A DNA stretch of 64,000 nt from Septoria linicola (taxonomy: Eukaryota > Ascomycota > Dothideomycetes > Mycosphaerellales > Mycosphaerellaceae). The stretch spans positions 2,418,001 through 2,482,000 of the forward strand of contig CP099425.1 of the NCBI GenBank assembly GCA_024114885.1, given 5' to 3'. The notes under the pieces are model-generated. The model saw only the letters and a program-made list of their open reading frames with translations, was not told the DNA's origin and made no database searches. The position numbers were made by a program, and so were the translations under genes. Of this stretch, positions 44,538 to 57,117 are shown piece after piece; the stretch's first letter is position 1, and each line of letters starts with the position of its first letter.

Positions 44538-47500
44538 TGCAGAGAGGAGCAAGCGGTTCGCGAAAGCAGTGGGGAGCTGGAGTTTCTAGCAGTGGAGAGG
44601 TTGGCTGGTGGGAGCTAGAGCCCGGCTAACTCAGTCGCATGCAGGACGGCAGGCGGGACCAAGTAGCCAGTCTGCTTGCGCAGAGACTCTGGCGCTATGC
44701 CACATCGGAGACAAGAGGCGAGGAGGTTGGGAAGGGTGTGGAGCCTCTTGCCGGGCGAAAGAAAAACACTGCTGCAGCACCGAGACGGAGAGCGTGCGCG
44801 CTGGTCACGTACCTTGTTTTGGGTGACAGTCGAGAATTGAGCGAGCGTGTGTGTGTGGGTGTCGTGCGATAACAACGCGTGCACAACGCTTGCGGGCTGG
44901 GCTGGACAGGTCGCCGCCGGCAGTCGTGGTCGTTGTGTCTGGCGCGTTTGCAGATGCGCAGGAACAGCAGAGCGGGAAGAGGCACGAGATGCACAGATAT
45001 GCAAGACGTGCGCCGGCGGTGGTGATGCTCCAAGAATCACGGTACTCCGATGATGGATTTGTGCTGATGAGAGCTCTTCTTGGACAGAGCTGTGTGGTGT
45101 GCTGGTGCTGGTGCTGCTGGCTGGCTGTGCGTTGAGCGGCTCGGCGCGGTGTTGCAGGTCGCAGGCAAGACTGCAAGACCTCGTGGGAATATCTGCTTCT
45201 GTTTTTCTGCAGACGCACAAGCTGCAGCGTTTGGCAATAAGCGGGCGCGTCGGTGGATGGATGCACAGGTTCCTCTAAAAGAGGCACACGAAGGCTTTTC
45301 GCTGGGCGATCAGACGCTGAGACACGAGAGGAAGGCGCACTGGCCAGCAGGGATCGCTCTTGCCGCGGGTCTGTGTGAGTGGGGTTTTGGGTGGCTGACA
45401 AGGAATGCGACGATGATCGTTGTCCGTGCTGAGCAGGGCAGGTAAACTCTGGCCCAGCGGGCAAGATCTCGTGCAGTGATATCTGTCCACGCTTATGATG
45501 GACCTGCAGTGTCGTTGTGGTGTGTGCGGTTGGCGGCCGTTCAACGCGTGTTTGAGATCCGGCCGCGGTGTGAAGTCTGGTGCACGATCACTCTGTTGCT
45601 CGTCAGGCAGCCCAGGCGATTTAGTTCCGCGCCAGATAACACAAGAGCAAAAGAGGTGAGGAACCCGCCGATGATGCGATGACAGGCCGGAAGTGCGAGG
45701 CGGACGCGCGAGACAGCCACAGTGGAAAACGTGATATCGATAATTGCCAGCTATCGGGATAAATAATCACGCCGCTGGTCCTCGTCCTCGAAGCGGTAAG
45801 TCGTCTAACACATCTTCGGCCTGGGCGTGCCGATGGGTAAGTCAGAGTCGGTATCGTTCACTCGCACAAACAGGCCCTATTTTTGCACAACCGCCAGGAC
45901 GACAATGTCCCGTGTTCACATCGTAAAGCTCAACCGTTTCTGTGTACAGTTGTACTTCATCTACGCACACTACATCTATTTGACGCAGAGGATGGAGGAT
46001 CAGATTGTCACAACTCGTGCAGCGCTTCGATGAAACACTCGGACAAATCGATGCCAGCACGGGCCGTTCTTGTTGATCCTTCTCTACTCTCGCCTCGACC
46101 AGCACTCGCGGTGGACCTCCACGCCTCGCCTTGCACGCTGCCAGCAAGCCCCATCCTCTACTCGGCCGGCAAAGGCTGGCGGGCGTCTGATGGAGTGCGA
46201 ACCGCCTGCGAGCCTCAACAATGTAGGCACGATTGGCTGAAAATCCCTGGTATTGCGCTGCGGACAATGGCGCAAATCTGCCAGTCATCTCTGCCTCGCT
46301 AACGAGCTACCCTTGTCATGTTGACAGGCTTTCTCTGTGCTGGAGATAGACCCGTAAACGAATCATTGGCCCGAAGGAAGGGCTGGTGTAGCTTCTTCCG
46401 GAAGTGGCACGGAGCGCAAAGGCGACGACTTCCATCGAGCTGCTAGAAGCTGTTGCATAAGCCGTCGTTGACACGAGGAGCAGAATCTGTCGTTCAAGTG
46501 TGCAAAACATCAAAAAGACTAGTAGTAGAAGAAGATCCCGTCGTGTTGTGCAGTACTGCAGCAGCGGATGCAGAGCGCGGGTATGCAGGTGTTCCTCTAG
46601 TTAGCACGAAGCTGGGGCCAGTTCGAACAACAACGTGCCCCACGACATCACACACACACGCTTCTAGCTCGCGCCTCAACTCTTGCTCAAATTGTCCGCA
46701 CGATGCTTGTCTGTTGAGCCAGCGCATAGCAGTGCTGGAGCGGAGAAGTGGTATTCTCCGGTGGCGACTTGACAAGCACATGCCTCGAAAAGCAATATCT
46801 TGAGCCGGCGTGCCGCGTGAGCAACACCACACTTCGCAAACGCCTTCGTCGACGTGTTCACGTTCCATTCGCGCAGTGGGCAGTCTACGCAACCTTAAAA
46901 GCGCCACATAGAGTTGCACAAGTCTGCCAGGATAGGCCCATCAACTCATGGGTCTTCATCCTATTAGCTGTGTGATGACCCTCCTTCTCATCCCAGAAAG
47001 GGCAGCTGGAATTATTGTTTCACAGTTGAGAAGAGGCGTGGCAGTGGGTGCTCGCCCTTGTTGTGCACGAGGTGCCGACATCTGGAAGAGCAGCCAGGTC
47101 CATCGATGTCGATCGTGGGCGGGGTCATCTTCACCGCTATTCTGCCTCTTCGCAATGATTGGAGACACCCACAAACGAGGTCTCTCTTGGTCAATATCAC
47201 GGAGATTCACTCGGATATCATCTGTACAACACAAATGTCTCGCAGGACCAGGTATTCAGGGACAGTACTCCCATGCCACGAAAACCTGAGACACGAGCAT
47301 GCCATTGTTCGCGCCATCTGACCTCGCCTCTGCCCGAGCTGATCGTGCCATCCCCAGGTCTCTCATGCACAGTTGCGATTTTGCTTCTGAGGCTAGATGC
47401 GTCGGCTGCGGCGCGCAATCTCGTACATCACGGCAGCAGACACTTGCATATACAGGATGTGGGCATCGCAGGATGTACAGTGCGGGTTCTTCTGCACAGC

Positions 47501-50174
47501 GCCTGTATCCGGCGCATTGTGAAGTGCCAGGGACATGTCCAGCGAACGCCTCTCAGGGTCTTCAGAACTTCACGCTCACCAGACATGCGCTCTGTGCAAG
47601 AGCTGAGGCGAAAAGGGTCTCGACGACATTGACCTTTCTGCTCTGCCGCTGACTCGACATTTGAGTGAGTGTGCACAAGGAGACCCTTGTCGTGCGAATC
47701 CTCCAGCCCAGTGTCACGCGATCGGCTATTTTTCTGGCATATCTGACTCACGGCGGAAATCGAGCCGACTGAAATACGCTGTAACGAAAACAGGCCTCGC
47801 AAATATCGCCAATGTGGAAGTCAGCTCGACTCCATCCGCCACGTTTGACCGTATTCTCGAAGTCGCGGTGAGCTGACTCAGTGTCCTTGATCTAGCCATT
47901 GCTGCAACAGCGCGGCACAAGACTATAGCCAAGCTATTCTCAATCCCAAGAGCATGGTGCCAACTAGGTCCGAGCGGGACTGCGAGCCTTGAGGCTTCCT
48001 TCTTCTCAATGACATGTTCCCGAAGGAGTGGCTGGCCACGCAGCTGAGGATGCCACTGGGTTTGACACTGACTCAAGTACTGTCCGATCCATTGGGCACC
48101 AGGACGATGCGAGCACACAAGTATCGGAACGGATCAGCTGCTTATCAAACATAGCTCTGGTGCCCGTTTCCCATGCTAACACAGCTGCTCGCAGTGAAAG
48201 AGTCTTCAATGGTCTCCGATGATCCAGCTACTCACGAGCGTACGCTCGGCACAGATGTATGCTACAGCTCGCAGAACGTGATTTGTCGACACAGCGAAGA
48301 TGGCGAGTCATCTCATACAGTCCAAACCAACGACTGCGACTCACACGGTGTAGCCATGGTGGCATGCCTCCCAGATGATCGCCGCTGGTGTCGCATGGAG
48401 CGTGTGCCGCGACGTGTCAGCGGAACAGAATGGACACCATCGTCGCAGAAAGCTGCGCGTTGCTATTCTTGCAGTGTCGGAAAGGTCGTTTCAAAAGTCT
48501 TCAATCCCGACGCCATGGCGTTCTGTCTATTTCCAATGCTCGTTGCAATGCTGACTCTGGTCCTGCTCACAAGCGAAGCAGCCTACCGGTAACCGTGCCG
48601 TAGCGCATCTCGAGTCGCAAAACCCAGGCATGGCGGGCCTGACAAGGCTTCGAATGAGTGCTTTAATATGCTATGTATGGCAGAGAGACGAATGTCACAC
48701 AGCTGCGATGACTTTGTGCGACTTGCTGCCACAGGAAGCACGTTCTTTCATAGGCATCCCGCTAGTCCTAGGGCGTGGGATGGCAAGAGATTCGAATCCC
48801 GACGCTGATTACTGTACTCCGGAGGTGTTCTCGATGCAAGTCTTCCGAGCACGCTACAAGACATGTGAAACCAATGGCGCCTGAGGTCTGAACGCCATGT
48901 CCAGACTGTGAATGGCGTTCCCCGGAGCTGTCAAGCGTTGGGCAGCTGCACTCTAGCAGCCTTTATGGCAGGCACGAGCGGAGTAGATGCTACGAAAACT
49001 TATGCACGAATATGCGGTTAGAAAAGAAACAGGAATGACGCGTTGGAACGGCATGTCTCGAGTCTCAAACCACTGCATGCACTCCTGGGCATTTGCAGCG
49101 GTATCTGCGCGCCAAGCTCAGCCGAGGGCAGACTCGCAGCGGGTTCCTGCATGGCTCGAAGCGGCACCAACATGCACACCGCACATCTGAGCACTTTGCC
49201 ACGCTTTGAACGGCGATGACAAACATTTGTATGCAGGAACATGCTTTTACACTGGCGAGCATTGGCTGGAAAAGTCTGCGAACAACCGGAGAGCAGCGCG
49301 GCCGCCTTCCTACACGATCTGAACACCACTCCAAAGCCAGTGCAGACTATCGAGGCCTCTTCCCGTCGGGATGGCCGAGTTCTGCAGCTAGTCTAAGCAC
49401 TATGTCACCAATGCAGATTGCAACCAAGACGCGTATCTCGCTGCACCCGGATCAGGATCATGCTATCCGGCAGCTAACTTAACGTCGACGATTTGAACCA
49501 AACGTCTATGCATGCGCATGTAGCGATGATCGATCAGGTCTGGAGTCGAGCATGCAATATCTGCAGGGCTGCGGGCTGCATACACAACCCACGTTGATGC
49601 AGCAGCCGACATGCCTCGAGCAGTGGACTTGCGCGAAATGCACGATTGCCGACAGATGGATTTGCAACGACTGGAAACGTCTCTTGCAATGTCTGACTGT
49701 CATGCAACTAGTCTGATTCGTATAGGGGACTGCACTTATCGCGACATGGGTTTATCGTTTTGCTCAACAACGACAATGCACTTCGATGTCGTTGACAAGT
49801 ATTGACAGCATCAATTTGCGTCGTCTCTACACAAATAATGACCTGTAAGTAGTATGAAGGCCTCGGCTGTGCAGCAACGCCTGTGTCAACCAACCGCAAA
49901 CTGCGAGGGCCGATCTCATGCACACAGTCTGCAAAGATCGAACGAAGAATCCCATTCATCAAACACAGCACAACATCAGCAATGATCATCAAGAGACTCT
50001 ACAGCCTCACGGCCATCTGCTCATGTCTGCATCTGTGACTCCAAATTAACGATTCTATCACACGAAATCTTCACCTGGTAGTGCGCTCCCTCACGACTCC
50101 GGTACCACGTACATCAACACTCTCCTCTCCTCTCCTCTCCACCCCTCTCCTCCTCTCCGCCCCATTCCCCAAAA
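44538..50174. other. 5.6-kb region upstream of stuA without a recognisable gene
   Basis: Many overlapping frames of 60-220 codons occur on both strands, the longest at 44805-45464 on the minus strand. They are low-complexity or lack any family motif, start context or matching introns. Large upstream regions are common for fungal developmental regulators, so this is probably the stuA promoter plus spacer. No tRNA, rRNA or transposon end was found. A tRNA-like B box at about 48791 fails the stem test. Confidence 0.5.
50119..50160. repeat. Pyrimidine-rich (CTCTC)n tract
   Basis: The plus strand runs almost uninterrupted CTCTCC units here, just downstream of the small secreted protein gene (minus strand). 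Confidence 0.75.
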
Positions 50175-50411
50175 TCAAGCCTCGCAGCAAAACCTCACGC
50201 CTCGATCATTCGAGTTCCAAAACATCCAGTCCCGGCAAGTGATAACACAAGAACGGTCTCCCGCTGTATTCGTTTGCGATCCGATTTGGCGGCAGACATT
50301 ACAGATCTCATTGCCTGTGAAGGGCTCCTGGCGCTTCTCATTATCTTGTAGCGGGGACGCTGCTGCAGTGGCTGCCATGGTGGCTGTGAGGATGAAGAGT
50401 AGGAAGTTCAT
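50175..50411 (-). CDS. Small secreted cysteine-rich protein (candidate effector)
   Basis: A 78-aa single-exon protein. MNFLLFILTATMAATAAA is a clear signal peptide, followed by a short pro-region ending EKR, a Kex2-type site. The mature ~50 residues contain six cysteines (EICNVC, SCVITC, RFCC), enough for three disulfides, and several aromatic residues (RDWMFWNSNDRG). A TATAAAG box lies on the minus strand at 50523-50529, about 110 bp upstream of the ATG. Size, signal, processing site and cysteines fit fungal effectors or antimicrobial peptides. I recognise no named family, so the role is inferred. It stands isolated between gene-poor stretches of 5.6 and 1.8 kb. Confidence 0.75.
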   Translation of the reverse strand: MNFLLFILTATMAATAAASPLQDNEKRQEPFTGNEICNVCRQIGSQTNTAGDRSCVITCRDWMFWNSNDRGVRFCCEA

Positions 50412-50522
50412 CTCGAGGTTTGGTTCGGTGGAATGTTGGGGCTGGTTGTGCTGGTGGCCTGTTGTTCCAACGTGAGTGTGTGGGGGTTGAGGTTGGACCA
50501 GAGAGACCAGTCGTCAGTCGTT

Positions 50523-50529
50523 CTTTATA
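50523..50529 (-). promoter_or_regulatory. TATA box of the small secreted protein gene
   Basis: Minus-strand TATAAAG, about 110 bp upstream of the ATG at 50411. Confidence 0.55.
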
Positions 50530-50530
50530 T

Positions 50531-52231
50531 CTACAAGGACAGGGAAGCGGAGATACACTGTTGACCAGAAGCAATGATTTCGATGTCCTGCTGTATTCAT
50601 TTGTAAGGCCTTTAGTCGGCTTCCCCTAAACTACAGACCTCTTAGCCATAATCGGCGATACAGTCATCGCCAACATAGGTCTGATCGACAGCATTCATGT
50701 CGGCAGATACGGAGGGTAGACCTCGGTATCCAATGTGGTTCCAATGTGGTATAGACCACATATCAGGCCAAGGGCAAGGCCAGAAGGCCGGTCGGCACAG
50801 ACAGCTGAATGATTTGGGCTGTATAGGAGCAGCGGCGAGACAGCACACCGCCTGGACAAGTAAACAGGCGCGGAAGCCATTGCGACCTAGATACGACGTT
50901 CATCGTTCATAACGATTGTATCGCCGCAATTTCGAGGTGGAAAGAGGCGGAAAGCTGACAAAAAACGTCAAAATGCGACTGGCAGGAGGCTGCAGAAGAC
51001 TTACCGACATGCTTGCGGCCATGGCAACACTTTGTGCGCTTTTCTCTGCAGCCTGATCCCGAGGTGGAAGTTATGAGAGATCTTGCTAATGGCGGTCCAG
51101 AACGTGTAGAATCTAGATGCTCAATCGATGATTACTCATATGGAATGCCACCACCGATTCTCCTCGTGATCAGGGTGATGCTTCGGCTTCTTCGAGCAGG
51201 ATCATGTAAGTAGACTGCGAGCACTCTCCGAGATGAGCACTCTCTCGTCTTGAGTAATGTGTCACTCATCTCATAGACAACCTTGACAGACAGGTTCTTG
51301 CTCGCAGCATCGAGTGCGCTGCTAGTCCGATGGAAGACAACACGGAAGTATGCTTGGTCGATGGCTTCAATGTCTCCGAGAGATTTGGCTTCGTTACCAT
51401 CTTTCACTATTCCTTGAGATTGACCAATTCTTGAATGACTTTTGGAAACCTAGTAGAGCAGGCTGTATGCCCACCTAGTCATCGGCAGGTATCATCAGCA
51501 ACACCAAACGAGCTATTACACGACCACGAAGGGTACATTGTGGACGACCATCGCCTTTTTGCTTTGCTCATAGCACACACACACCATGGATCGCTGACTT
51601 TCAGGGCACGGGCGGACCCAAGGGAAGCAGGTACCAGTGCCGTTCTTTCCTGTTCCAACCTTTGCATTCGCAAAGAGCCGGGTTTCCAGCTGTCAACACG
51701 AACCGCAACCAAAGATCGAACCAGCTATACTGCACAGCCTCAAGACTGCGATCACTGTACGCAAAACCCTACGACTGCGATCCGTCCATTCTAGTGATCG
51801 TCATCGAGCTGGGTGGGCGGCTTCCGGAAGCAGAGAACGCGGACCATAAGTTTTCGAATTTTGGGTTTGGAATTTGCAATGGCAATGCGTACCCTTTACG
51901 CGTCGCGTGTGTCAACAACGCGATCCGGTGTGATGGGGTGTGATAGAAAGGTTGGCGTGGAGACAGGTAGTCGAAAATGCCCATCGTACAGGGAGCCAAG
52001 AGTGAAGTTGGTAAACAGTTGCATTTGTTGCGAAAAGAGGTATCGTCCATAGTTCGCTGAGCGAACCCAAGAAAGCCATCGCTCCCTGCCCTCTTCATGA
52101 TCGTACAGTCCAAAGAAAGTCCGCCGTATTTCAGCGAAAGTGTACGCAAAACAGCGTGCACACAGCAACTCGCACCACGCTTATCAAACCCGTGCAAACC
52201 ATAATGCCCGGTTCGCTTCTGTACAAACACA
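50531..52231. other. 1.7-kb intergenic stretch, no gene recognised
   Basis: Between the promoter of the secreted protein gene and the 3' end of Src1. The frames are overlapping and featureless. Confidence 0.4.
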
Positions 52232-54364
52232 TCAATAGTATGCTCCTCGTCCTTCTTCCCACTTGCTCGTCTTAACGTCGTCCCGCCTCACCATGCTGGA
52301 GTTGTCACCTTCAAGAACACTGCTGTCCTCAATCGGTGCAAAGCTCACCCTGCCACTCTTGCGCCTGTTAGCCCCAACACTCTCTGGACTCTCCAGAAGG
52401 CCGACTGCGCCCACCCATTCCCATACTCTGCCCACATCGCCGGTTCGTCCCTCTCGGACCATGGGACGGACGTTCGAGTTGCCTTCCACCTTCTTCTGCA
52501 CTCTCTCCCACAACTCCTTCCGCCGCTTTGCACTGAACTCGTCTCTCAAGACATCATCTCTCAGCTGTGCAACACTCATGTAGTTCTCTTTGTACAGGTC
52601 TGGCTCGCTTGCATTCAGTGCAGCCTGATAGCTCAGCTTCTCCAAAGCCAGCGAAGCAAGCTGCTTTGCTTTCTTCTCCATGTCTTGACCAGATGTGATT
52701 CTGTATCGGCCGTAGCTTCCGCTACTGAGCAGGAGCAAGACACCTACAAGTTGCCAAAGATATCGTCTAAGTGTCTCTCGAAGTGATCGGCGGATTGCGC
52801 AGGCGAGCGGGAGGGCTGCGAGGGACGTTGATCGGAGAGTTGATTCGGTGTTGGAGCTGGGGAGGCGGAGAATCTGTCAGTACGAACCACAGATGTAAGC
52901 AACGCGCGCGACTGAGATTTCACATTTGTGTTGAGTGATGTGGACTTACCCGTCTGATCCAGAGACAATCTCCTCCGAGTTGCTGATTTCGCCAATTGCT
53001 GAAGCCCAAAGATCTTCGAATTCTTCATTGCTCATTCCCTTGCGGCGCTTAGTCGCGATGGCGGCTTTGAGGGCTGTTTCCTTGAGCTCCGGCTTCGACG
53101 CCTCGCCGCATTCGAACTTGGCGTTTTGTTCCCGCAGAGCTTCGACGGCGCGCTCCTTGACAGCGTTGACTTTGCGCGCCTTTGCGCTGTCTGGTTCGCA
53201 TGTTGGTGGAATCGGTACAAGCCCATTAGCTGAGAGTGGGTGGTGAGTGAGCACAAATCCATTCTCGCATGTCGTCTCAAGGTTCTCGCCGCAGTAGGCG
53301 TGTGTTGGACAAGGCTCGCACTGTGGCCGAATCACATCTGCCCAAGGTGGGATTTCGACACCTCCAACCTCTGTCGAAGGCTGTCCCACACCACAGTAGC
53401 CAACGTTGAGCTTCTCCTGCCGCCACAATCCACCAGCTGCAGTCGCCATGACTAGGACGAAAGCGCCGAGTCCTCTCTTCGCTGCGCCGCCTGGTCGCGC
53501 AGTTTGTCGACGTGTAGGAACGAGCTCTCCTGACATTTGCGCTTGCACCAGCTGCTGCTCCTCTTCCGGCGTGAACTCCTCTGTCACCTCCAGCTCGTCC
53601 TGCTGCGTGACGGGTACCTCGAACGTCCGCCTCGAAGGCACGATTGCGCCATCTGTCTGCGGCTTCAGTGTCCCAACCACATCAGTTCCCCTCCGCAGCT
53701 CACGATGCCGTCGCTCGAGATCGCGTGCCGAGCTCGTTGTGCTTCCCAGAGTTGTTCGTCGGCGTTCAGTGTCAGTTACTCGTGCTGGAGGAGAGCCGCC
53801 AGATTGGAAGACGTTGTGGTTTGAGAATGGACTCGTCTCTGCTTCGTGCTTGACTGCGATTGGAGTTGCGGCGCTGATCCTCGATCTTGTTCTTGACGTG
53901 GAGGTCCGCTTGGGCGTAGGCTCTGCTTCCTCTATCACAGTCTCCACAGCGCGGCCATGTTTTTCAGATACGGATCGAGGTACGCTCTCTGGTGGGGCAG
54001 TGCTATGCCTCATGTTCCGTGGCGTTGGCTCGACCTCTTGTGCTTCCTCGGTCCTCGCTCTCGTCGTCCGTCTGCTGCTTCGCACTGATGCTGGAGTTGG
54101 TGGAACATCTTCATCGCCCTCGCCGGTTCCTCTTCGTCCTGTCGTGATATCCTCGATGCCTCTGCTAGTGCGCTTGACACGTGCGCTGGCATTGCGGATC
54201 TTGCGCGCCTGAGGGACAACTTCCGTGTTGAACAGCTCGATCAGTTGCGACTTCTTGGCGGATGAAGGATAGTTGATGTTGTGCGCAACCAGGATCGATC
54301 GCAATCGCGGGACAGTCAGACTCGATGGATCGAAGTCCGGCTCCAGATACTGCTGGTCGTCCAT
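52232..54364 (-). CDS. Src1/Heh-type inner nuclear membrane protein (HeH/LEM-like and MSC domains)
   Basis: A 679-aa protein in two exons, 52950-54364 and 52232-52856. The 93-nt intron (52857-52949) has a GTAAGT donor and CCAG acceptor; both flanks join in frame (680 codons with the stop). The N-terminal HeH domain reads LEPDFDPSSLTVPRLRSILV and NYPSSAKKSQLIELFNTEVV. A long Ser/Thr/Arg/Glu-rich segment with basic clusters, suited to nuclear import, follows. The first membrane segment is near GLGAFVLVMATAAGGLW. The lumenal part has cysteines (QCEPCPTHAYCGENLETTC). A second segment is near YLWQLVGVLLLLSSGSYG, and then comes the MSC domain. Src1/Heh proteins anchor rDNA and telomeres and help nuclear pore quality control. 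The start ATG at 54364 gives MDDQQYLEPDFD. Confidence 0.9.
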
Positions 54365-54680
54365 GGTCGGCCGTGCTTTGCGCCTGTCGCAAGCCACTTG
54401 CTGGTCGAAGCTGGCTGCGAGTTCTGCAAATCGCGAGTCGCTGGTGACGGTCGGAGCGACGTCCAGAAGCTGGGATGTACTGTATCGAAGTGCGCACGGA
54501 GTCCTGGTGGGAACAAGTGTTGTTCTGTCAGGCGACAGAGAAGTTTAAACGTTGTTGTAAACATGCGAAGAGCAGGTGCCACCCGGAGATCAAGGCTGAC
54601 GGCAGTTGCGACGTCACTAGCGAACTTTATCTCACGTGTCGAGAGTCGAGAACAGTCAGTCACTTGCGGTTTCTTTCTCG

Positions 54681-55220
54681 CTACTGTGTCACTTCAAAGT
54701 CCACATCATTCGCATGAATGACAATCTGCGACTGTTCGTGGTCCCGCAACAACTCCTGCTCTGCAGTCAAGATCTCCTCTCTCGTCCCATGAGTCCAGAC
54801 CCAGGGAAGCGACAGCTTACTCCTATTGATACCGAACCTGTATCGATGACCAGGCTTCAGTTGCTCACTATGCTGTCGTATGGCAAGCTCGAACGCCTCG
54901 GTGATAGTGACTGGCTCGCTAGGTCGGAAAGTGACAAAATACCTATCGTGAGGCCCATTCCGCTGACGACTGATGCCGCCTCCACGTTTGCCTGGATTTT
55001 CTACATTCAGCTGGATAGGTTTGTCGTTATCGCACACATCTATGCAGTAGAAGTGCCATCGCTTTTGCGAGAGCTTGAGGTTGAAGATTGTCGGCCAGGT
55101 GAAGATTGTTATTGGCGTTGGATAGTCCAGTGTTGCGGTGAGTGAGATGGAGCAGTCGTTGCCAGGAGCAAATTTGGTAGAGGAAAGGGCCCGCTCGACG
55201 TGAATGGTAGCCTGAGACAT
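54681..55220 (-). CDS. Conserved fungal hypothetical protein, 179 aa
   Basis: A single exon from MSQATIHVERALSSTKFAPG to FEVTQ. It appears all-beta and compact, with alternating strands such as CSISLTATLDYPTPITIFTW and DRYFVTFRPSEPVTITEAFE. The late motif LKPGHRYRFGINRSKLSLPW is followed by THGTREEIL. Proteins with the order ITIFTWPTIFN .. YFVTFRP .. GHRYRFG .. HGTREE occur, from memory, as uncharacterised short fungal proteins. No signal peptide, membrane segment or catalytic motif is visible. It lies head-to-tail 316 bp upstream of Src1. Confidence 0.75.
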   Translation of the reverse strand: MSQATIHVERALSSTKFAPGNDCSISLTATLDYPTPITIFTWPTIFNLKLSQKRWHFYCIDVCDNDKPIQLNVENPGKRGGGISRQRNGPHDRYFVTFRPSEPVTITEAFELAIRQHSEQLKPGHRYRFGINRSKLSLPWVWTHGTREEILTAEQELLRDHEQSQIVIHANDVDFEVTQ

Positions 55221-56445
55221 TCTGGCTTCGTGCGGGAGGTGTCAGGCGAAACTCCTCAATGAGATGCCGCTTGTTCACGACAATAGCACGACGCTTAACA
55301 CACTGAGCTGGGCTGTCGAGGTATGCCTTGCTCCATGTTTCAAGACGACGTCCTTCTCTAGCTCGCTTGGCGCACCGCAAGCCGCGCTAGTAACGGTCTC
55401 CCCTAAGCTAACTCTAGCGCAGCATTCGACTTGGGCGAAGAACTACTGCGGTGCTGTGTACTTAGCTGTCCCTCACGACGACTGTGCTGTGATTATGGCC
55501 GGCCGAAGAACACCTACTGATGGCTCGGCACGTGCGACTCCGGACGACGACCATGCAAGTCGATCTCTACCAGGCATTAGTGTCCGATTCCAATGGGTCC
55601 AAGCATTGACACGCATACAATCGGTGATCTGAGCAGACCGTCTTTTGTGATGGAGCACTAGTGGCCGGCACTTCGTATGTGTTGACCCCTGGCGTTCATA
55701 GCGTGTCCGTGGAACTATTGGTCGTCGTGGACCCTCGCGGAATGAGACAGCCAAAGGCTAGCACCAAGGCTCTTCAGCCTTTTCTCACAAGCATCGAGTA
55801 TTCAAGAATGCAAGCGAGATTCAAAGTCCGCAGCACGGCCTCGGCCTTGAGCCCAGTCTCCGACTAGCGTCCCTGGCAATGACCTTGTTTTCCGACAAAG
55901 AATCATGTACGCCGGACAAGATGATCCTCACGGCACATGTACAGAGACGTTCTAGACATTGGCTATCATGTTGGTAGCGGGCCGACCAGCGGGGAAAAAC
56001 GCTAATATGCTATGGAATCGGTAACATCAGCGACCCCTGCTTGCGTTGCGCCTCCGCAAAGTCGTACAGGTCTTCATTCGCGGGTAATCGTGGCAGCCTC
56101 ACACCGCAGTCACGTACTTGACGTCAGGTATGTGACTTGCAAATAGCCGAGCTCGTATCACTGATATCTTGCTAGTTGCTCGTCGTGGCAATCTCGGCTA
56201 GAGACACATCGCACTGATGTACGCTCGGCAACAATGCCGTGATCTACTGAGCAGGCGACTACAACAATACGTTGCGCAGGCTTTGAAGCGAGTCCTGGAA
56301 TTCTCGAGATATCTGGGATAGCAAAATTTCCTACGGTGAAGCAGACTGCCGAAGTCGAGCTGTAACACCAGCGTAGACGCTGCTTCACGCCTTCCACCAC
56401 GACCATCCGTTTGGCAGCCACCAGGAACTGTTACAGGGAACGGCC
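55221..56445. other. 1.2-kb intergenic stretch, no gene recognised
   Basis: Between the hypothetical gene (-) and the bZIP gene (+), so it must hold divergent promoters. No coherent frame seen. Confidence 0.4.
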
Positions 56446-56883
56446 ATGAATTCTCGAACGCGTACGCGGCGTACTGGAGAAAAGCTGCCTTGCGAAAAGG
56501 CTCAGCCTGACCGAAGATCACAAGCGGACTCCGCCAGGAAGAGACGTGCTTCGCGCGCAGGCACACGAGGGGTAGAAACACTGTCTGCCTCGCAATTGGA
56601 GCGAAAGCGAGCAAATGACCGGATAGCACAAAGAGCCAATCGCGAACGAACGAGGAACCACATCAATGAGCTCGAAAAGACTGTTGCCGAGCTGCGAGAG
56701 AAGCTGCACAATGCCAATCGAGTCATTACGGATGCTTCTCAGCTGAGAAATCGGGTCCTGGCAGAGGAGAATTTCCAACTCCGCGCGAGACTTGACAAGA
56801 TAGAGGCGCTCATTGCAACACTTTCTGCAGAATGTTGGTACCCACGCTCCCTCCCGGGTTTATCCCGAGTTGGAGAGGGTTGA
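56446..56883 (+). CDS. Short bZIP transcription factor, probably truncated
   Basis: A 145-aa single-exon protein. The N-terminal 45 residues are very basic. The bZIP basic region reads RKRANDRIAQRANRERTRNH, followed by a heptad helix (INELEKTVAELREKLHNANR) and further coiled coil to LDKIEALIATL. Such basic regions occur in a fungal bZIP class whose members are usually several hundred residues long with a conserved C-terminal domain. Here the frame ends abruptly as YPRSLPGLSRVGEG. An AT-rich stretch follows at 57052-57117. It may be a truncated gene, or a dimerisation-only regulator able to block full-length partners. Confidence 0.68.
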   Translation: MNSRTRTRRTGEKLPCEKAQPDRRSQADSARKRRASRAGTRGVETLSASQLERKRANDRIAQRANRERTRNHINELEKTVAELREKLHNANRVITDASQLRNRVLAEENFQLRARLDKIEALIATLSAECWYPRSLPGLSRVGEG

Positions 56884-57051
56884 TGCTGTGCTTTTGACGG
56901 GGAGTCGTGAGTTCTACATTTCCTTATAGATGTCATAGTTTTAAGAGGAGCAAGAAAGAAGGAGGGAGGGCAAAAGGAAGGACTTGGGCTGACTGTGAAC
57001 GGACAGGTTACAACTCTTTTGATCATGATTCGTGGATTCTCAAGCTCGTGA

Positions 57052-57117
57052 GGTTTTAATAGTAAGTTGTTAAGAAGGAAGATATATAAGAGTTAATTAT
57101 TAAAGAGATTTATAGAA
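57052..57117. other. Local AT-rich tract
   Basis: This 66-bp stretch is roughly three-quarters A+T, unlike its GC-balanced surroundings, and has A/T runs such as TTAATTATTAAAG. It follows the truncated bZIP gene and could be a promoter for the next gene, a relic of an inserted element, or a repeat hit by mutation. Confidence 0.5.

Noticed and set aside
44805..45464. 219-codon minus-strand frame upstream of stuA
   Set aside because: Low-complexity Ser/Thr/His/Arg composition, no motif, start or intron; several equally long frames overlap it on other strands.
48760..48810. tRNA-like B box (ATTCGAATCCC)
   Set aside because: The bases flanking the loop do not form a 5-bp T-stem, and no A box or acceptor stem lies at the right distance on either strand.
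53406..54212. 268-codon plus-strand frame
   Set aside because: Antisense to Src1 exon 1; Ser/Val/Arg-rich shadow.
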